Source: Actinomycetota bacterium | Lineage (GTDB): Bacteria > Actinomycetota > Acidimicrobiia > IMCC26256 > BP-133 | NCBI GenBank assembly: GCA_030838815.1 | Contig: JAUZEX010000527.1 | Location: 1-11,233 of the forward strand | Direction: 5' to 3' | Length of the DNA stretch: 11,233 nucleotides | Part shown: piece by piece, positions 6,397-11,233 of the stretch | How positions within the stretch are numbered: position 1 is the first letter of the stretch | Layout: each line of letters opens with the position of its first letter | The notes under the pieces: generated by a model | What the model was told of the DNA's origin: nothing | Databases searched by the model: none | Seen by the model: only the letters and a program-made list of their open reading frames with translations | Program-made: the position numbers and the translations under genes

Positions 6397-6857
6397 CGAC
6401 GCCCGGCAGCGAGCGGCTGCTGACCATCGGCCAGGCGTCGACGGCCGCCGCCGTGACCCCGCGGACGCTGCGGTACTACGAGGAGCTCGGGCTGCTCCGC
6501 CCATCGGGCCACTCGGTGCGGGGCGCCCGGCGCTACTCGGAGCTCGACCTGGCCCGCATCGCCCGTGTCCGGGAGCTCCAGCAGCTGATGGGCTTCAACC
6601 TGGAGGAGATCGGCCAGATCCTCTCGGCCGAGGACCAGCTGGAGCGCATCCGGCGCGAGTACCGCTCCGGGCAGCCGACATCGCGCCGGCGCCGCGAGCT
6701 GCTGGCCGAGGCGATCGTGATCAACGACCGGCTCCGGGAACAGGTCCGCCACAAGGTGTCGCGCATCGCCGGATTCCTGGAGGAGCTCGACGCCAAGGCC
6801 GTCCGCTACCGCGTGATCGTCGACGAGATCGACCGGGGGGCCGTCTCCCAGGCCTGA
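6393..6857 (+). CDS. MerR-family transcriptional regulator, cysteine-free
   Basis: A 154-residue regulator starting at ATG 6393 inside the transporter stop (ATGA). The N-terminal winged helix-turn-helix is plain: LLTIGQASTAAAVTPRTLRYYEELGLLRP (residues 9-37), then the wing ARRYSELDLARI and the helix RELQQLMGFNLEEIGQIL (60-77). A long coiled-coil dimerisation helix follows (about 100-134). The 20 residues after the helix carry no large ligand domain. There is no cysteine anywhere, so the thiol metal or redox sensing of MerR, CueR or SoxR is excluded. The protein more likely responds to an organic molecule or regulates by simple repression. Family members bind dyads in target promoters, and the 4653-4674 element upstream of the operon is the obvious candidate. 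Confidence 0.9.
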   Translation: MTTPGSERLLTIGQASTAAAVTPRTLRYYEELGLLRPSGHSVRGARRYSELDLARIARVRELQQLMGFNLEEIGQILSAEDQLERIRREYRSGQPTSRRRRELLAEAIVINDRLREQVRHKVSRIAGFLEELDAKAVRYRVIVDEIDRGAVSQA

Positions 6858-6878
6858 GCGGGGCCGCGTGACGGGTTT

Positions 6879-6892
6879 ACCCTGGACAGGGT
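6879..6892 (+). repeat. short perfect palindrome ACCCTG-GA-CAGGGT
   Basis: A 6-base inverted repeat with a 2-base centre lies in the 80-base gap between the MerR gene and the HicB-like remnant. It could be an operator or a small hairpin. No promoter elements with good spacing surround it. Confidence 0.35.
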
Positions 6893-6926
6893 GCAGGGCC
6901 GCCGAACGACATGCCCTGGCCCTTCC

Positions 6927-6932
6927 GAGGAG
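6927..6932 (+). promoter_or_regulatory. Shine-Dalgarno site of the HicB-like remnant
   Basis: GAGGAG lies 5 bases before the GTG at 6938. A strong site in front of a 41-codon frame indicates that the reading frame start is genuine, even though the product is shortened. Confidence 0.6.
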
Positions 6933-6937
6933 AAGAA

Positions 6938-7063
6938 GTGAGCGAGTACCACATCAACGTCTTCTGGAGCGCCGAGGACGACGCCTGGCTCGAATCGGCT
7001 CGAGCCCACGGCGACCCCATCCGCCCACCCCGCTACCGGCCCGCCATCTACGCCGCCGGCTAA
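6938..7063 (+). pseudogene. HicB-like small protein with an internal deletion (41 codons)
   Basis: The frame runs from GTG 6938 to TAA 7061-7063 and is too short for routine gene calling. Its product starts MSEYHINVFWSAEDDAW and ends LESARAHGDPIRPPRYRPAIYAAG (shown in parts). Both halves match the two ends of a widespread family of about 70 residues related to HicB antitoxins: YHINVFxSxEDxxW/Y at the N terminus and WLExAREHGxPIPxPRYRPAIY at the C terminus. The middle of the family, about 28-30 residues with the DxPxLxxCSAxGxTPEEAL segment, is missing, and the two ends join in frame at W17-L18. It therefore looks like an internal in-frame deletion. It may be a dead gene or a shortened but still expressed peptide. 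No HicA-like toxin gene is adjacent. The family assignment is from memory of its consensus. Confidence 0.75.
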
Positions 7064-7079
7064 ATCGCCAGCGGGATCG

Positions 7080-7877
7080 GTGTCCGTGTTCAGGAAGACC
7101 AAGGGGAGCGAGACGGCCGAGGTGACAGCCTCCGCCGCGGCCGTGGAGCGGGTGCTGCGGAGCGAGGCGCTCCCGGCCGGGGAGGGGACCGCGACCCAGA
7201 TCCGCCGGGTGCGAGCCGGGGAGGACCACGTCTGCGTGGCCCGGCTCGGCGACGGGCGCCTCGTCGCCTTCGCCCCGTCGTGTCCCCACCAGCGCACCGA
7301 CCTCGACGACGCCACCGTCTGGGACGGCCTGCTGCGCTGCCCCCGCCACGGCTACGTCTACGACCCGGCCTCGGGCCGCAACGTCGTCCCCGCCCGCGAC
7401 GCCGACCCTGCCGACCTCTGGAAGCTCCGGCCCGGCTACCTGCCCTGCTACGAGGTGTCCGAGGCGGACGGGTGGATCTCGGTGTCGGCCGAGCCGCTTC
7501 CGCCGCCGAGGGAGTGGGACCCGGCCCTGGAGGAGCCGCCAGCGGCGGCTCCGGCGGAATCGGCGGCGCCGCTCGCCGTCGGGTCGGCCGCGGCGGAGGA
7601 GCAGTCGGTGAAATTCCTGACCGTGGCGGCGGGGTCGAGCTTCGACGTCCGGCTCCCCACCACCGTGCGGCCCGGCTTCGGCTGGGATGTGGCCGTCACC
7701 GGCGACGTGATCCGGGTCGCCGAAGAGGAGTTCGAGCCGGGCGAGTATCCCTGCCTGCGGCTGGTGCTGGAGGCCGGGGGCGCCGGGGCGGCCACGCTCA
7801 CCTGCACCTACGGCGAGACCGGCGCCGGGGCCCGGGCCGAGGTGCGGACCTACATCGTGCGGGTCTCCCCGGCCTGA
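7080..7877 (+). CDS. Rieske [2Fe-2S] protein fused to a chagasin-like domain
   Basis: A 265-residue, apparently cytoplasmic protein (no signal peptide). Residues about 38-136 form a Rieske ferredoxin domain with the full ligand set: C68-P-H70 and C87-P-R-H90, in SCPHQRTDLDD and RCPRHGYVYD. The ligand boxes resemble those of soluble Rieske ferredoxins and ring-hydroxylating oxygenases. A Pro/Ala/Glu-rich linker (about 139-175) leads to a beta domain (about 178-264). That domain reads GSSFDVRLPTTVRPGFGWDV, then VIRVAEEEFEPGEY, GGAGAATLTCTYGE and YIVRVSP, the order of strands and loops seen in chagasin/I42 inhibitors (GxxFxVxLPxNPTTGYxW; GxGxxxLxxxY). The GTG at 7080 is the likely start, 16 bases after the HicB remnant; GTG 7086 is an alternative, and no strong Shine-Dalgarno sequence decides between them. 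An electron-transfer role is expected; what the second domain binds is unknown. Confidence 0.85.
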   Translation: MSVFRKTKGSETAEVTASAAAVERVLRSEALPAGEGTATQIRRVRAGEDHVCVARLGDGRLVAFAPSCPHQRTDLDDATVWDGLLRCPRHGYVYDPASGRNVVPARDADPADLWKLRPGYLPCYEVSEADGWISVSAEPLPPPREWDPALEEPPAAAPAESAAPLAVGSAAAEEQSVKFLTVAAGSSFDVRLPTTVRPGFGWDVAVTGDVIRVAEEEFEPGEYPCLRLVLEAGGAGAATLTCTYGETGAGARAEVRTYIVRVSPA

Positions 7878-7886
7878 GACGGCGGG

Positions 7887-9368
7887 TCAGAGCTCGCAGC
7901 TGGCGAGCTCGTCGCCGCCACTGAAGAGGCAGTCGTCGAAGCCGTCGCCCCCGTCGAGGATGTCGACGGAGTTGTCGCCGACGCCGATGAGGAGGTCGTC
8001 GCCGGGGCCGCCGTATAGGTTGTCGACGCCGAGGCCGCCGGTGAGGGTGTCGTCGCCGGTGCCGCCGGCGATCGTGTCGTTGCCGTCGCCGCCGTCGATG
8101 CGGTCGTCGCCCGGCCCGCCCAGGATGGCGTCGTTGCCGGGGCCGCCCTTGATGGTGTCGTTCCCGCTGCCGCCGCAGATGATGTCGTTGCCGGCGCCGC
8201 CGTCGATGACGTCGTCGCCGGCGCTGCCGATGATGACGTCGTCCTTCGGGGTGCCGTCCAGGATGGCGGGCCCGGGCTGGGCGTGGGCGTCGAGGGTGGT
8301 GTCGGTCGGGAGCTTGCCGTCGCACACGCCATCGTCGATCTGCACTGGAGGCAGAGGCGGAGGAGGGGGCGGCGGGGGAGGAGGAGCGGGGCCGACCGGG
8401 CCCGCCGGCGAGATCGGGGTGGCCGGAGCGGCCCGGGCCGGCACGACGACGGCCCCGACCAGGGGGGCGGCGCCGGCCGCGGCCCCCGGGATGTCGCCCG
8501 CGTCGCCGTAGGCCAGTGCCGTCCCGGCGGCGGTGAACTGCCAGTAGCCCTGGCCGGTCGGGGACGAGGCGGCGGCGACCACTCGGCGGGTGGCGGCGGA
8601 CAGGTCGCCGGCGTCGATGGCCGGCCCCTTGAATGGCGCGTCGCCGAAGGCGTAGGTGGTGCCATCGGTACCGGTCAGCCAGTAGCCGCCGCCGGTCGGG
8701 GAGGCGGCCATGGCCACCACGGGGGCGGGGAGCGTCTGGGCGCCGGCGGAGCCTTCGAAGGCGGCGTCGCCGAAGCCGAACACGCCTCCGTCCGCCGCGG
8801 TGAGCCAATACCCCGTGCCGGACCGGGTCGGGGCCATGCCAACGATTGGCTGGTTCAGCCTGATCGCGCCCGTGGAGCCGAGGAAGCGGGCGTCGCCGAA
8901 GGCGAAGACGCCTCCGTCCGCCGCCGTCAGCCAGTAACCCTGCCCGGACCGGCTGGCGGCCATGGCCACGATCGGCCGGTTGAGCTTGATGGCCCCGGTG
9001 GAGCCGAAGAAGCCGGCGTCGCCGAACCCGAACACCCCGCCGTCAGACGCCACCAGCCAGTAGCCGGAGCCGGTCGGGGTGGCAGCCATGGCCACGATCG
9101 GCTGGTTGAGCCTCAACCCGCCGGTGGACCCGAGGAAGGGGGCGCCGCCGAGGCCGAAGACGCCGCCGTCGGCCGCCACCAGCCAGGCCCCCGGGGCCGC
9201 GATCTGGCCCACACCGGCGGCGCCGGTGGCCGCGTCGGCCCGCCGGCCGGCGGGATCGGTCGTGGCGATCGAGGCCGACATCGAGGCCACGCTGGCCACC
9301 GCCGCCGTGGCGGCGATGAGGCCGACCAGACGACGACGACAGCGGCGGGGGCGACCGATGGTGCGCAT
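7887..9368 (-). CDS. secreted GYW-repeat and RTX calcium-binding repeat protein
   Basis: A 493-residue exported protein on the minus strand. A basic N terminus (MRTIGRPRRCRRR) and hydrophobic stretch form a signal peptide or anchor ending near residue 45. Residues 60-299 hold six copies of a GYWL-DGGVFGFGDA-F-GSTG repeat, the first four exactly 42 residues long. The short repeats resemble beta-propeller blades and are common in secreted Acidimicrobiia proteins. A Pro/Ala-rich region with ten consecutive prolines (329-338) follows, then ten RTX nonapeptides (GGxGxDxIx, residues 372-461), which in known proteins wind into a calcium-binding beta-roll, and two degenerate copies. Four cysteines (C349, C398, C480, C491) in the secreted C-terminal half may form disulfides. 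The start is uncertain: ATG 9368 gives a sensible signal peptide, GTG 9386 is possible, and the frame stays open to 9551. Likely a cell-surface or matrix protein. Confidence 0.85.
   Translation of the reverse strand: MRTIGRPRRCRRRLVGLIAATAAVASVASMSASIATTDPAGRRADAATGAAGVGQIAAPGAWLVAADGGVFGLGGAPFLGSTGGLRLNQPIVAMAATPTGSGYWLVASDGGVFGFGDAGFFGSTGAIKLNRPIVAMAASRSGQGYWLTAADGGVFAFGDARFLGSTGAIRLNQPIVGMAPTRSGTGYWLTAADGGVFGFGDAAFEGSAGAQTLPAPVVAMAASPTGGGYWLTGTDGTTYAFGDAPFKGPAIDAGDLSAATRRVVAAASSPTGQGYWQFTAAGTALAYGDAGDIPGAAAGAAPLVGAVVVPARAAPATPISPAGPVGPAPPPPPPPPPPLPPVQIDDGVCDGKLPTDTTLDAHAQPGPAILDGTPKDDVIIGSAGDDVIDGGAGNDIICGGSGNDTIKGGPGNDAILGGPGDDRIDGGDGNDTIAGGTGDDTLTGGLGVDNLYGGPGDDLLIGVGDNSVDILDGGDGFDDCLFSGGDELASCEL
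7890..7910. terminator. perfect 8-bp hairpin at the convergent gene ends
   Basis: GAGCTCGC (7890-7897) and GCGAGCTC (7903-7910) form a perfect inverted repeat around a 5-base loop. It overlaps the last codons of the minus-strand gene, 13 bases after the Rieske stop. Being symmetric, it could stop transcription from both sides where the two genes converge. No T tract is present on either side, so termination is inferred from position. Confidence 0.45.
7929..8255 (-). repeat. RTX nonapeptide-coding array (27-bp units)
   Basis: Twelve consecutive units coding for GGxGxDxxx-type nonapeptides; the first ten are exactly 27 bp each and the last two are irregular. The units are diverged at DNA level but keep the GGxGND/GGxGDD calcium-ligand pattern, so selection on the protein is likely. 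Confidence 0.85.
8355..8384 (-). repeat. polyproline tract (ten CCN codons)
   Basis: Ten consecutive Pro codons separate the GYW repeats from the RTX array. The plus strand is a G-rich purine tract here (runs of 2-5 G), with the composition of a possible G-quadruplex on the template strand. The protein role is probably a stiff hinge or wall-spanning spacer. Confidence 0.7.
8472..9191 (-). repeat. tandem GYW/DGGVFGFGDA repeats (126-bp period)
   Basis: Six repeat units; the first four (9191 down to 8688) are exactly 42 codons each, the fifth is 46 codons and the sixth is truncated. Conserved positions are GYWL, DGGVF, FGDA, F-GSTG, LN-PIV-MA and the spacer S/T-R/P-x-G. Units 2 to 4 are the most alike, suggesting recent duplication or gene conversion. 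Confidence 0.85.
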
Positions 9369-9603
9369 CCTTCTGTTCCAATTCACCGCCTGGTGGTGCG
9401 GTTCCTGCCCATTTGGGGGATACGTCCCCGCCGCCGTCCCGGCCGCGGCGTCCCCTGGCCGATGTTTTGCCGGAAATGTCTGATTCGAACGGCGGGCGGT
9501 CGGGTACATAAAAGCTTCGGCGTTGTTTTTTTGCGGCCCCGGCACCCGCACCCCCCGTTCTCCGTCGTCACCGAACGCGTGGGCTCGCCGGACTGACCAT
9601 CAC
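9369..9603. other. divergent intergenic region with an A/T-rich island
   Basis: About 235 bases between the minus-strand repeat protein and the plus-strand small protein, and it should contain promoters for both. An island at 9505-9532 (tacataaaagctt, then seven T at 9526-9532) stands out in otherwise GC-rich DNA. TACATA on plus and TATGTA on minus are -10-like, but no -35 with good spacing is convincing. A small perfect hairpin, GGGGA-TACG-TCCCC, lies at 9416-9429. The minus-gene frame remains open through much of this stretch, but the encoded residues look non-coding. Confidence 0.45.
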
Positions 9604-9609
9604 GGGAGG
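9604..9609 (+). promoter_or_regulatory. Shine-Dalgarno site of the four-cysteine small protein
   Basis: GGGAGG lies 4 bases before the GTG at 9614. It is the clearest evidence that this short frame is a real gene. Confidence 0.6.
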
Positions 9610-9613
9610 TCCT

Positions 9614-9937
9614 GTGCTGCGCGAGAGCCTCACCCAGCGGGAATCGGCGGGGACGCATACGCTCTGCCTGCGCTCCTGCCAGAGCCGGTGGATCTTCGAC
9701 GTGGAACACCGCCGCTTCCGACGCCTCCCCGCCGACATCCCGGCCGACATCTCGGGCGGTGCCGACTGGCAACCGTTCGTCTCTCTGCACGTCGACCCGG
9801 CCAGCGGCGCCTTCCGGGTGACGCTCAACGAGGAGCGCACCCGGGTGCTCCGGTCGTGGCTCCACGACGAGCCCTGCCGCCACTGCGGCGAGGAGGCCGA
9901 CGCCGCCCACACCGGCGAGATCCTGTTGCGTTCCTGA
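9614..9937 (+). CDS. small conserved-looking hypothetical protein with two Cys pairs
   Basis: A 107-residue soluble protein starting at GTG 9614, 4 bases after a good ribosome binding site. I cannot name its family. It has two cysteine pairs, CLRSC (C18, C22) and CRHC (C88, C91), which could together bind one zinc ion or form disulfides. Between them the sequence is rich in Trp, Arg and Phe (SRWIFDVEHRRFRRLP, DWQPFVSLHVDPASGAFRV, RVLRSWLH), suggesting a compact beta-rich fold. There is no signal peptide, so it is probably cytoplasmic, which favours zinc over disulfides. It is transcribed away from the repeat-protein gene and 82 bases ahead of kdpD. A regulatory or nucleic-acid-binding role is possible but unsupported. 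Confidence 0.7.
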   Translation: MLRESLTQRESAGTHTLCLRSCQSRWIFDVEHRRFRRLPADIPADISGGADWQPFVSLHVDPASGAFRVTLNEERTRVLRSWLHDEPCRHCGEEADAAHTGEILLRS

Positions 9938-10004
9938 CGCCTCACGGTCGGTGCCGCCTCGCCCTCCTCAACCCCATCTATGAGCTGGTCGGCCCACAGA
10001 ACGG

Positions 10005-10010
10005 CACAAT
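10005..10010 (+). promoter_or_regulatory. possible -10 box of a leaderless kdpD transcript
   Basis: CACAAT (four of six matches to TATAAT) ends 9 bases before the ATG at 10020, with no clear Shine-Dalgarno sequence in between. The arrangement resembles that before copCD. No clear -35 was found in the 82-base gap 9938-10019. Confidence 0.25.
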
Positions 10011-10019
10011 GGGCGATGG

Positions 10020-11233
10020 ATGACGAGAGGCACACTTCGGATCTACCTCGGCGCCGCACCGGGCGTCGGGAAGACGTTCGCCATGCTGGGGGAGGGCCGG
10101 CGGCGGGCGGAGCGCGGCACCGACGTGGTGGTGGCCTACCTCGACACCCACGGCCGGTCCCGCACCGCGGCCCAGCTGGGTGACCTGCCGCTCGTCCGCC
10201 GGTGCCGCCTCCCCGACGCCGGCGGCGTCGAGCTGGAGGAGATGGACCTCGACGCCGTGCTGGCCCGCCGGCCGCAGGTAGCCCTGGTCGACGAGCTGGC
10301 CCACACCAACATCGCCGGCAGCCGACACCCCAAACGGTGGCAGGACGTGGAGGAGCTCCTCGAGGCCGGCATCGACGTCATCACCACCGTCAACATCGCC
10401 CACCTCGAGTCGCTGTCCGACGTGTGCGAGGCCATCACCGGCGTTCCCCAGCGAGAGAGCGTGCCCGACGCCGTCGTGCGCGGTGCGGACCAGATCGAGC
10501 TCGTCGACATGACCCCCGAGGCGCTGCGGCGGCGCCTGGCCCACGGCAACGTCTACGACCCCGAGACCATCGACGTCGCCCTGGCCAACTACTTCCGGAT
10601 CGGCAACCTGGCCGCCCTCCGGGAGCTGGCCCTGCTGTGGGTGGCCGACCGGGTCGACGAGGCCATCCAGCGCTACCGGGCCGTGCACGGCATCCGCCGG
10701 CCGTGGGAAACGCGGGAGCGGGTCGTGGTGGCGCTGACCGGTGCTCCCGGCGGTGAGGTGCTGATCCGGCGGGCGGCCCGCATGGCGGCCCGGGCCAAGG
10801 CGGACCTCGTCGGCGTCCACGTTTACGCCGAGGACGGGTTGCGGGCCCCGCCCACCGACCTTCTGGCCAGCCACCGGGAGCTGCTGGAGGAGTTCGGCGG
10901 CACCTACCACGAGATCCGCAGCTCCGACGTGGCCGGCGCCCTCGTCGGCCTGGCCCGGACCCAGAACGCCACCCAGCTCGTGCTCGGCGCCTCGCTGCGC
11001 TCCCGGGTCTCGGAGCTGGTGCGGGGTTCCGTCATCAACGAGGTCATCCGGCAGTCGGGCCAGATCGACGTCCACGTCGTGAGTCGGGAGGACGACGGGC
11101 CCACCGGACCCCGGCTGCCCCGGCTGCCGGCCCTGCCCCGACGCCCGAGCCCCCTGCCGCGCCGGCGCCGCCAGGTCGCGTGGGGGCTGGCACTAGCCGG
11201 GGCGCCGCTGCAGTGCGCGGCCAAGGTGCCGTT
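10020..11233 (+). CDS. kdpD: KdpD potassium sensor kinase, N-terminal part (cut by window end)
   Basis: The first 404 codons of KdpD, the membrane sensor kinase that with KdpE controls the high-affinity K+ pump KdpFABC. The KdpD domain (about 5-215) has the P-loop GAAPGVGKT (11-19), the Walker B-like VALVDELAHTN (87-97), the signature GSRHPKRWQDVEELL (100-114) and ITTVNIAHLESL (121-132). A universal-stress-protein-like domain (about 234-355) follows, with TGAPGGEVLIRRAARMA and VLGASLRSRVSELVRGSVINEVI. A Pro/Arg-rich cytoplasmic segment (361-384) leads into the first membrane helix as the window ends. The histidine kinase half is not visible. ATG 10020 is chosen because the family sequence starts within a few residues of it; an ATG at 10016 is out of frame. 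A long open frame on the opposite strand here is a shadow. Confidence 0.93.
   Translation, partial: MTRGTLRIYLGAAPGVGKTFAMLGEGRRRAERGTDVVVAYLDTHGRSRTAAQLGDLPLVRRCRLPDAGGVELEEMDLDAVLARRPQVALVDELAHTNIAGSRHPKRWQDVEELLEAGIDVITTVNIAHLESLSDVCEAITGVPQRESVPDAVVRGADQIELVDMTPEALRRRLAHGNVYDPETIDVALANYFRIGNLAALRELALLWVADRVDEAIQRYRAVHGIRRPWETRERVVVALTGAPGGEVLIRRAARMAARAKADLVGVHVYAEDGLRAPPTDLLASHRELLEEFGGTYHEIRSSDVAGALVGLARTQNATQLVLGASLRSRVSELVRGSVINEVIRQSGQIDVHVVSREDDGPTGPRLPRLPALPRRPSPLPRRRRQVAWGLALAGAPLQCAAKVP

Noticed and set aside
6938..7063. Active HicAB toxin-antitoxin system
   Set aside because: No HicA-like small double-stranded-RNA-binding protein is encoded on either side, and the HicB-like frame lacks its central part and any DNA-binding domain.
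7929..8255. CRISPR-like array from the regular 27-bp units
   Set aside because: The units are contiguous without spacers and code for RTX nonapeptides.
9505..9533. Rho-independent terminator with the T7 tract on the plus strand
   Set aside because: No stable stem precedes the T tract, and no plus-strand gene ends nearby.
9369..9540. c-di-AMP or c-di-GMP riboswitch in the minus-strand leader of the repeat protein
   Set aside because: Fragments such as GGCAAA...GGACGC and CAGGAACCGC...AGGCGG recall these elements, but the conserved cores and helices are incomplete. A covariance-model search (Infernal) would decide; a significant hit would reverse this.
8283..9596. Plus-strand open frame opposite the repeat protein
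   Set aside because: It is the complement of the repeat array; its apparent repeats are inherited from the minus-strand gene.
9978..11075. Long open frame on the minus strand opposite kdpD
   Set aside because: It mirrors the KdpD coding frame, is rich in low-complexity Gly/Asp/Val/His, and has no motif; the plus strand gives unmistakable KdpD signatures.

Overview
The window is very GC-rich, uses GTG starts freely and packs its genes tightly, which points to an actinobacterium. The 42-residue GYW...DGGVFGFGD repeats in the minus-strand secreted protein are, from memory, typical of Acidimicrobiia (the Ilumatobacter/Microthrix lineage), and the KdpD and DHA2 transporter types fit. This placement is inference, because no rRNA or other taxonomic marker is present.

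Region 1 (1-4572, plus strand) is a cell-envelope and copper block. It opens with the 3' end of a gene whose product ends in an LPXTG-type sortase signal, followed by a 17-bp hairpin. Next comes a CopC-CopD fusion with a C-terminal beta-domain, a YcnI-like copper-binding protein, a small lipoprotein with an HxH pair, a CPBP-type intramembrane protease and an unrecognised double-anchored membrane protein. The last three genes are chained by GTGA stop/start overlaps, so the run from 227 to 4572 looks like one operon, possibly with an extra internal promoter in front of the lipoprotein gene.

Region 2 (4573-6857) is an efflux/regulator pair: a 14-helix DHA2 drug transporter overlapping by ATGA a cysteine-free MerR-family regulator. 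Two copies of a 13-bp sequence 23 bp apart lie just upstream of the transporter, and the second is part of a perfect dyad. They are a strong candidate for the regulator's binding site.

Region 3 (6858-7877) holds a 41-codon remnant of a HicB-like protein, apparently shortened by an internal in-frame deletion, and a Rieske [2Fe-2S] protein fused to a chagasin-like (I42) beta-domain. The fusion is the most unusual protein architecture in the window.

Region 4 (7887-9368, minus strand) is one large secreted protein: signal peptide, GYW repeats, polyproline hinge and a calcium-binding RTX nonapeptide array. It converges on the Rieske gene with only 9 bases between the stop codons. A 245-bp intergenic region containing an A/T-rich island separates it from a divergent small four-cysteine protein gene (9614-9937).

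Region 5 (10020-11233) is the N-terminal 404 codons of KdpD, covering the P-loop domain and the USP-like domain. It is cut by the window end. No kdpFABC genes are in view.
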